DNA from: Bacteroidales bacterium
GTDB taxonomy: Bacteria > Bacteroidota > Bacteroidia > Bacteroidales > UBA932
DNA length: 55,253 nt
Assembly: GCA_028700975.1 (NCBI GenBank)
Contig: JAQVRQ010000006.1
Span: 1-55,253 of the forward strand
Reading direction: 5' to 3'
Under the pieces are notes generated by a model, which did not search any database, had not been told where the DNA came from, and saw only the letters and a list, made by a program, of their open reading frames with translations. Positions 51,176-55,253 of the stretch are shown here, in pieces (within the stretch, counting starts at the first letter, position 1; each line of letters begins with the position of its first letter). The translations under genes and the position numbers were made by a program.

Positions 51176-53332
51176 ATGTCAATTAATCAGGATGAGTTCT
51201 TAAAAGAGTTGCTCAATGATTTCAGGCAAGAAGCCGAAGAACATCTCTCTTCAATTGAAGAGGGAATATTAGAGCTTGAAAAAAATGGTGCGACTCCAGA
51301 TTTCTCTGTTTTAGAGCGAGTATACCGAGAGACTCACTCTCTAAAAGGTGCTGCTAGAGCTGTAAATCTGTCAGATACAGAAAAAGTCTGTATGAGTATG
51401 GAGAACGTGATGAACACATTAAAAGAGGGTGAAGGCATACTATTTGATTCGCTCTTTGAGGTGATGCAAAAATCTGTTGACACATTAAGACTGATGCTAT
51501 CTAACCTAAAAGAGAGCGGAACAGAGAAAAAACTCCCAAATCTGATACAGTTACTAAAGAACCTAAATTTTATTCAAAAGGAGTCGGTTAGGAGAAAGAA
51601 TGGAACAGTCCTAAAAGATGATATTGTTGAAATAAAGAGTAGAGAAAATTTTCAAATAAATAAATCTGAAATTATCCAAATCCCAAATATTCCAGTTAAA
51701 GTTGATCTTGAAAATGAAACAATCCGAGTCTCCGCTTATAAACTGAATAATGTTTTATCTCAGAGTGACGATTTTCTCGCAATCAAAACAACTTTATCAT
51801 TTTATAAAAAAGAGTTAGAAGAGATAAAGCAAAAGATAAATGATGAAAGGCTTGATAATTTATACGGAGACCTATCACGTTTTATTCACGTAGCTAATAG
51901 AATGGTAGACGACCTCATAATTAATGTAAAGTCAACACTTCTGCTCCCATTTTCAACAATCTTAAATATTGTACCTCGCGTTGTAAAGGATCTGAGTAGA
52001 GATAAGGGTAAAGATATTAATATTGAAATAACTGGGGAACACTATGAAATTGACAAACGAATACTAGAAGAGATTAAGGATCCAATTATTCATATTATTA
52101 GAAATTGCGTTGATCACGGAATTGAAAATTCTAATGAGAGGATAAAAGCGGGAAAAAAACCAGTTGGTAACATTTTAATACAAATTACAAAAGATGCAGA
52201 TGCGAAGTTGTCATTATTAATAAGTGATGATGGTGAAGGAATAAAACTAGATAAAGTTATAAAGTCTTCGGTAAAACTTGGTATTATTAGCAAAGAAGAA
52301 GCCTCTGAAATGCCTGATAAAGAAAAAGTCAACCTAATTTTTTCTTCTGGAGTTTCATCAAGTGAATTGATAACTGAAATTTCCGGAAGAGGCTTGGGAA
52401 TGGCAATTGTTGCTGAAAAAATTTCTAATCTGGGTGGAACTATAACTGTTGATACAATTGAAGGAAAAGGCACTTCATTTTCGATTAAGATTCCTCAAAC
52501 CATTGCTACGTTTCGTGGATTATTAGTGAGAAGTGGAGAAAACAAATATCTCATTCCAAATATCTTTGTTGAAAAGGTAATCGGCGTTGCGGACTCAGAT
52601 ATTATTAGTTCAGGCAATAAACCATCTGTATATGTCTCCGGAGCATACATTGGTATTATCGGGTTATGTGCCTCTCTTGGAATTAAAGAGGCACCAGTTT
52701 CTACTAATAACAAAAAGCCAGCACTAATTCTTAGCTCAAATAGAAAACAAATGGCATTTTTAGTTGATGAGATTATTGAGGAGGTTGAGGGTATAGTTAA
52801 ACCTCTTGGAAAGCAGCTTAAAAAGATATCAAAAATCACTGGAGTTACTATGATTGGAAATGGAATTCTAATTCCGGTTTTAAATGTCACTGAATTAATT
52901 GAGAGCTCAACTAGAGCAGAGTTTAATGAGCTATCGCAAACCACTCAGTTTAATGGTTTAAACAATCAAAAGCAAAGAGTGCTAATAGTGGAGGATTCTA
53001 TCACTGTAAGGAGTATGCTTAAGAGTATTGTTGAAAATGCCGGTTATGAGACTGAAGTTGCTGTTGATGGTATTGATGCTTTCAAGAAACTTAATGATGG
53101 TAATTTTGATGCTGTTGTAACGGATATTGAAATGCCCAATATGAATGGATTTGAACTTACTTCAAAAATTCGTAATGACGATAAATTCTCTGAAATGCCT
53201 GTAATTTTAGTAACGACGCTTGAGTCACCAAAAGATATGCAAAAAGGTTTAGAATCTGGCGCAAATGCTTACATTGTAAAAGGAAGTTTTGAGAAAAGCA
53301 ATTTAACAGATACCATCAGGAGATTAATATAA
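51176..53332 (+). CDS. cheA: CheA kinase fused to a receiver domain (WspE-like)
   Basis: The 718-residue hybrid has an Hpt/P1 domain with phospho-acceptor His54 in RETHSLKGAARA and a short linker without a recognisable P2 domain. Dimerisation and ATPase domains follow (N box IIRNCVDHGIE, G1 SDDGEGIK, G2 GRGLGMAIV), then a CheW-like regulatory domain (about 440-575) and a C-terminal receiver (about 600-718) with acceptor Asp650 (VVTDIEMPNMNG). Kinase and receiver in one chain is the WspE/FrzE/ACF form. The lack of P2 fits the absence of a separate CheY in the operon. The gene starts 5 bases after the receptor gene. Confidence 0.94.
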   Translation: MSINQDEFLKELLNDFRQEAEEHLSSIEEGILELEKNGATPDFSVLERVYRETHSLKGAARAVNLSDTEKVCMSMENVMNTLKEGEGILFDSLFEVMQKSVDTLRLMLSNLKESGTEKKLPNLIQLLKNLNFIQKESVRRKNGTVLKDDIVEIKSRENFQINKSEIIQIPNIPVKVDLENETIRVSAYKLNNVLSQSDDFLAIKTTLSFYKKELEEIKQKINDERLDNLYGDLSRFIHVANRMVDDLIINVKSTLLLPFSTILNIVPRVVKDLSRDKGKDINIEITGEHYEIDKRILEEIKDPIIHIIRNCVDHGIENSNERIKAGKKPVGNILIQITKDADAKLSLLISDDGEGIKLDKVIKSSVKLGIISKEEASEMPDKEKVNLIFSSGVSSSELITEISGRGLGMAIVAEKISNLGGTITVDTIEGKGTSFSIKIPQTIATFRGLLVRSGENKYLIPNIFVEKVIGVADSDIISSGNKPSVYVSGAYIGIIGLCASLGIKEAPVSTNNKKPALILSSNRKQMAFLVDEIIEEVEGIVKPLGKQLKKISKITGVTMIGNGILIPVLNVTELIESSTRAEFNELSQTTQFNGLNNQKQRVLIVEDSITVRSMLKSIVENAGYETEVAVDGIDAFKKLNDGNFDAVVTDIEMPNMNGFELTSKIRNDDKFSEMPVILVTTLESPKDMQKGLESGANAYIVKGSFEKSNLTDTIRRLI

Positions 53333-53339
53333 TTCGCTA

Positions 53340-54419
53340 ATGAAAAAAGAGACTCACAAATTGGTAAGAGTTTTAATTGCAGATGACTCCTCTGTTGGGA
53401 GAAGACTTCTTGCAGGTATACTCTCACAAGACCCGTTTATTGAGGTAGTAGCAATGGCCACTGATGGTAAAGAAGCTCTTGAACTGACAATTAAGCACAA
53501 ACCGGATGTTGTGAGTATGGATATTAATATGCCGGTAATGAACGGAATAGAGGCCACTAGAAGAATTATGAGCGAATCTCCTGTACCGGTAATAATCGTT
53601 AGTAGTATATATAGAAATTCAGATGTCTTAACCGCAATAAGCGAGTTGGAGGCAGGTGCAGTAATGGTTCTTCCTAAACCACACGGACCAGGACACGAAT
53701 CATTTGAGTCATCATCTGCAAAATATATAAACTCTGTCAAACTAATGTCAGATGTGAAGGTTGTTAGAAGACAATTAAACGGGAACGGAACTGCAAAAAA
53801 AATAACAACAAATCACTTAAGAATTCCTCATTCAGAGACCTGTAAAGTTAATAATAAAGCAAAAATAGTTGTAATCGGCTCTTCAGCTGGAGGTCCTGAA
53901 GCACTTAGATTTTTTCTAACCCAAATATCAACTGAATTTCCGCTTCCAATAATACTTGTTCAGCACATCGATTCGAATTTCATAAATGGTTTTGTCTCCT
54001 GGCTAAACACATTTTCAAATATTAGAGCCTTTATTGCACAAAATGGCGAAAAACCTGAAAGGGGAAAGCTTTACTTGCCTCCGCCGGATTCTCACATTGC
54101 AATTGTTAATGGCACAATTACAATTATGAATGGTGACAATATTAATTCTCTTCATAAGCCCTCTGTAGACATACTTTTTAAAAGTGTAGCGAGGTATTAT
54201 TTAGAAAATTCTGTTGGAATCATCTTTTCTGGAATGGGAAGAGATGGTGCAGATGGTCTAAAAATGATGAAAGATTCAGGGGCTTTTACATTTATTCAAG
54301 ATAATGAATCATCCCTAATTTATGGAATGCCTGGTGAGGCACTTAAAATTGGTGCTGCTTGCGCAGTTTTATCACCAAAAGAGATGGCAATCAAACTAAA
54401 TCATATATATTCAAAATGA
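53340..54419 (+). CDS. cheB: CheB methylesterase (WspF-like)
   Basis: CheB removes receptor methyl groups and resets the signal. The 359-residue protein has an N-terminal receiver with acceptor Asp61 (VVSMDINMPVMNG), a linker (about 135-172) and the methylesterase domain with catalytic Ser182 (VVIGSSAGGPEA), His209 (VQHID) and Asp302 (GMGRDGADG). In the Wsp system phosphorylation of this receiver by the kinase activates demethylation. The stop TGA overlaps the next gene's ATG (ATGA), showing tight coupling. Confidence 0.94.
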   Translation: MKKETHKLVRVLIADDSSVGRRLLAGILSQDPFIEVVAMATDGKEALELTIKHKPDVVSMDINMPVMNGIEATRRIMSESPVPVIIVSSIYRNSDVLTAISELEAGAVMVLPKPHGPGHESFESSSAKYINSVKLMSDVKVVRRQLNGNGTAKKITTNHLRIPHSETCKVNNKAKIVVIGSSAGGPEALRFFLTQISTEFPLPIILVQHIDSNFINGFVSWLNTFSNIRAFIAQNGEKPERGKLYLPPPDSHIAIVNGTITIMNGDNINSLHKPSVDILFKSVARYYLENSVGIIFSGMGRDGADGLKMMKDSGAFTFIQDNESSLIYGMPGEALKIGAACAVLSPKEMAIKLNHIYSK

Positions 54420-55253
54420 ATAATAGCAGAATTTCAAGATTATTAGGTAGTAGACATATTGTAGCTTCAGAGGACTCACTTGTACAAGCAAAGAGACTTG
54501 AATATCTGTTTAAGAAAAATGAGATTAATTATAAAATCTTCAATAATGCATCTGATGCGTACGAATCAATAATTGTGTCTAAGCCTGCCTTGATCATAAG
54601 TGATGTGGTAATGCCCGGAATGGATGGTTTTGAATTTTGCACAAAAATCAAAAGCAACAAATCGCTAAGCAATATTCCAGTTATGTTATTAACAGCGCTG
54701 CAGGACTCTGACGATATTATTAAAGGGCTTCAGTCTGGTGCTGATAACTTTGTAACCAAACCATATGAGGAGTCTGAAATTCTTGAGCGTATTGAACATC
54801 TTCTTGAAAATCGTGAAATTGAATCTATTTCAGAAGATAGTGGGGAGATAAATCTTAAGTTTCGAGGAAATGAGTATAAAATTACCTCATCAAAGCGGCA
54901 AATTATTGATCTCCTAATATCTGTATATGAAACAGCATCAAAAAGAAATAGCGAATTAACAGATATTAAATCTCAACTGGAGAGGTCGAATATTGAATTA
55001 CAACAAGCAAATAATGATTTGGAATCATTCTCTCGCTCTGTTTCTCACGACCTTAAGTCTCCTCTTTCTGTTATAATGGGATTTGCATCCGCAATTTTAG
55101 ATAACCCCAATAGCAAGATCTCTGATGAAGAGAGAGAATTTATGGGATATATTAACGAATCTGCGGAGGAGATGTCTCAACTCATTAAAGATTTACTGGC
55201 ATTTTCTCAATCAGGAACCACAGAATTGAAGAAGGAGTTTGTAGATATTTCAG
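54416..55253 (+). CDS. receiver-histidine kinase, probable system output (partial, runs off window)
   Basis: The frame is open from the ATG at 54416 to the window end (279 codons). An N-terminal receiver (about 13-135) has the acidic pair Glu19/Asp20, acceptor Asp63 (ISDVVMPGMDG), Thr93 and Lys115 in VTKPYEES. A linker with a conserved ITSSKRQIIDLL block and a coiled coil (about 165-205) leads to a HisKA domain with phospho-His211 in SVSHDLKSPLSVI. The ATPase domain must lie beyond the window. Its position as last gene, coupled to cheB, is where Wsp operons carry the diguanylate cyclase WspR. Here the receiver drives a kinase instead. Confidence 0.9.
   Translation, partial: MNNSRISRLLGSRHIVASEDSLVQAKRLEYLFKKNEINYKIFNNASDAYESIIVSKPALIISDVVMPGMDGFEFCTKIKSNKSLSNIPVMLLTALQDSDDIIKGLQSGADNFVTKPYEESEILERIEHLLENREIESISEDSGEINLKFRGNEYKITSSKRQIIDLLISVYETASKRNSELTDIKSQLERSNIELQQANNDLESFSRSVSHDLKSPLSVIMGFASAILDNPNSKISDEEREFMGYINESAEEMSQLIKDLLAFSQSGTTELKKEFVDIS

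Noticed and set aside
1-55253. CRISPR arrays, insertion sequences, toxin-antitoxin pairs and restriction systems
   Set aside because: I read through for direct-repeat arrays, transposases and typical small paired genes and saw none.

Overview
The window is a gene-dense, AT-rich stretch of chromosome, most likely from an anaerobic, fermentative member of the Bacteroidota (probably order Bacteroidales). Three things point there. The gene content is typical of the phylum: an S46 dipeptidyl-peptidase, an RpoD without region 1.1, a small RRM protein, a PurF-like protein beginning MGGLFG, and a dihydroorotase with the DDQVHF motif. Many starts are preceded by the Bacteroidota -7 promoter element TAnnTTTG. 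Shine-Dalgarno sequences are weak or absent. The assignment rests on recognised families, not on a database search. There are 44 supported protein genes and two tRNA-Lys genes. No gene-free stretch exceeds 300 bases, and I saw no insertion sequence, prophage or CRISPR array.

Layout. Bases 19-2269 (+) hold pyrC and a drug/metabolite transporter. Bases 2247-17368 (-) are a long housekeeping block: Tex, a ClC channel/antiporter with CBS domains, a small acidic Bacteroidota protein, a YgiQ-type radical SAM protein, ArgS, an AGCS amino-acid/sodium symporter, a K+/H+-type antiporter, an M3 peptidase lipoprotein, RpoD and HtrA. Bases 17451-19917 (+) hold dnaN, a DnaQ-like exonuclease and a fumarylacetoacetate-hydrolase-like protein that has lost its active site. 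Bases 19884-25539 hold a BaiN/HI0933 flavoprotein, an orphan BtuF-like lipoprotein and the operon ackA-ptb-buk, which suggests butyrate and acetate formation with ATP gain. Bases 25656-31977 hold a short ComEC, a second EamA transporter, a PurF-like protein without its N-terminal Cys, an RRM protein and an S46 peptidase whose Arg659 predicts acidic-residue specificity. Bases 32053-45874 hold an AI-2E family permease, a TPR protein, gyrA, clpC, a protein of a phage-associated family, tRNA-Lys(TTT), a WG-repeat lipoprotein, a YidE/AspT-type transporter, mscL, tRNA-Lys(CTT) and an iron-type alcohol dehydrogenase.

The most striking part is 45879-55253. A hemerythrin-domain protein and a LuxR-type regulator with a degenerate receiver are divergent from a seven-gene chemosensory operon: cheW, cheR-TPR, cheW, a two-transmembrane receptor, a CheA-receiver fusion, cheB, and a receiver-histidine kinase that runs off the window. 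The parts list matches the Pseudomonas Wsp surface-sensing system protein for protein (WspB, C, D, A, E, F). At the position of the diguanylate cyclase WspR, however, there is a receiver fused to a histidine kinase. The system would therefore hand its phosphate signal to a further phosphorelay instead of making c-di-GMP.

Regulatory signals visible in the sequence include -7 elements before at least fourteen transcription units and nine intrinsic terminators. Two of the terminators, those of clpC and the alcohol dehydrogenase, lie inside the 3' coding part of the convergent gene on the opposite strand. Several start codons were moved inward because a neighbouring stop codon, promoter or terminator occupies the apparent N-terminal extension.
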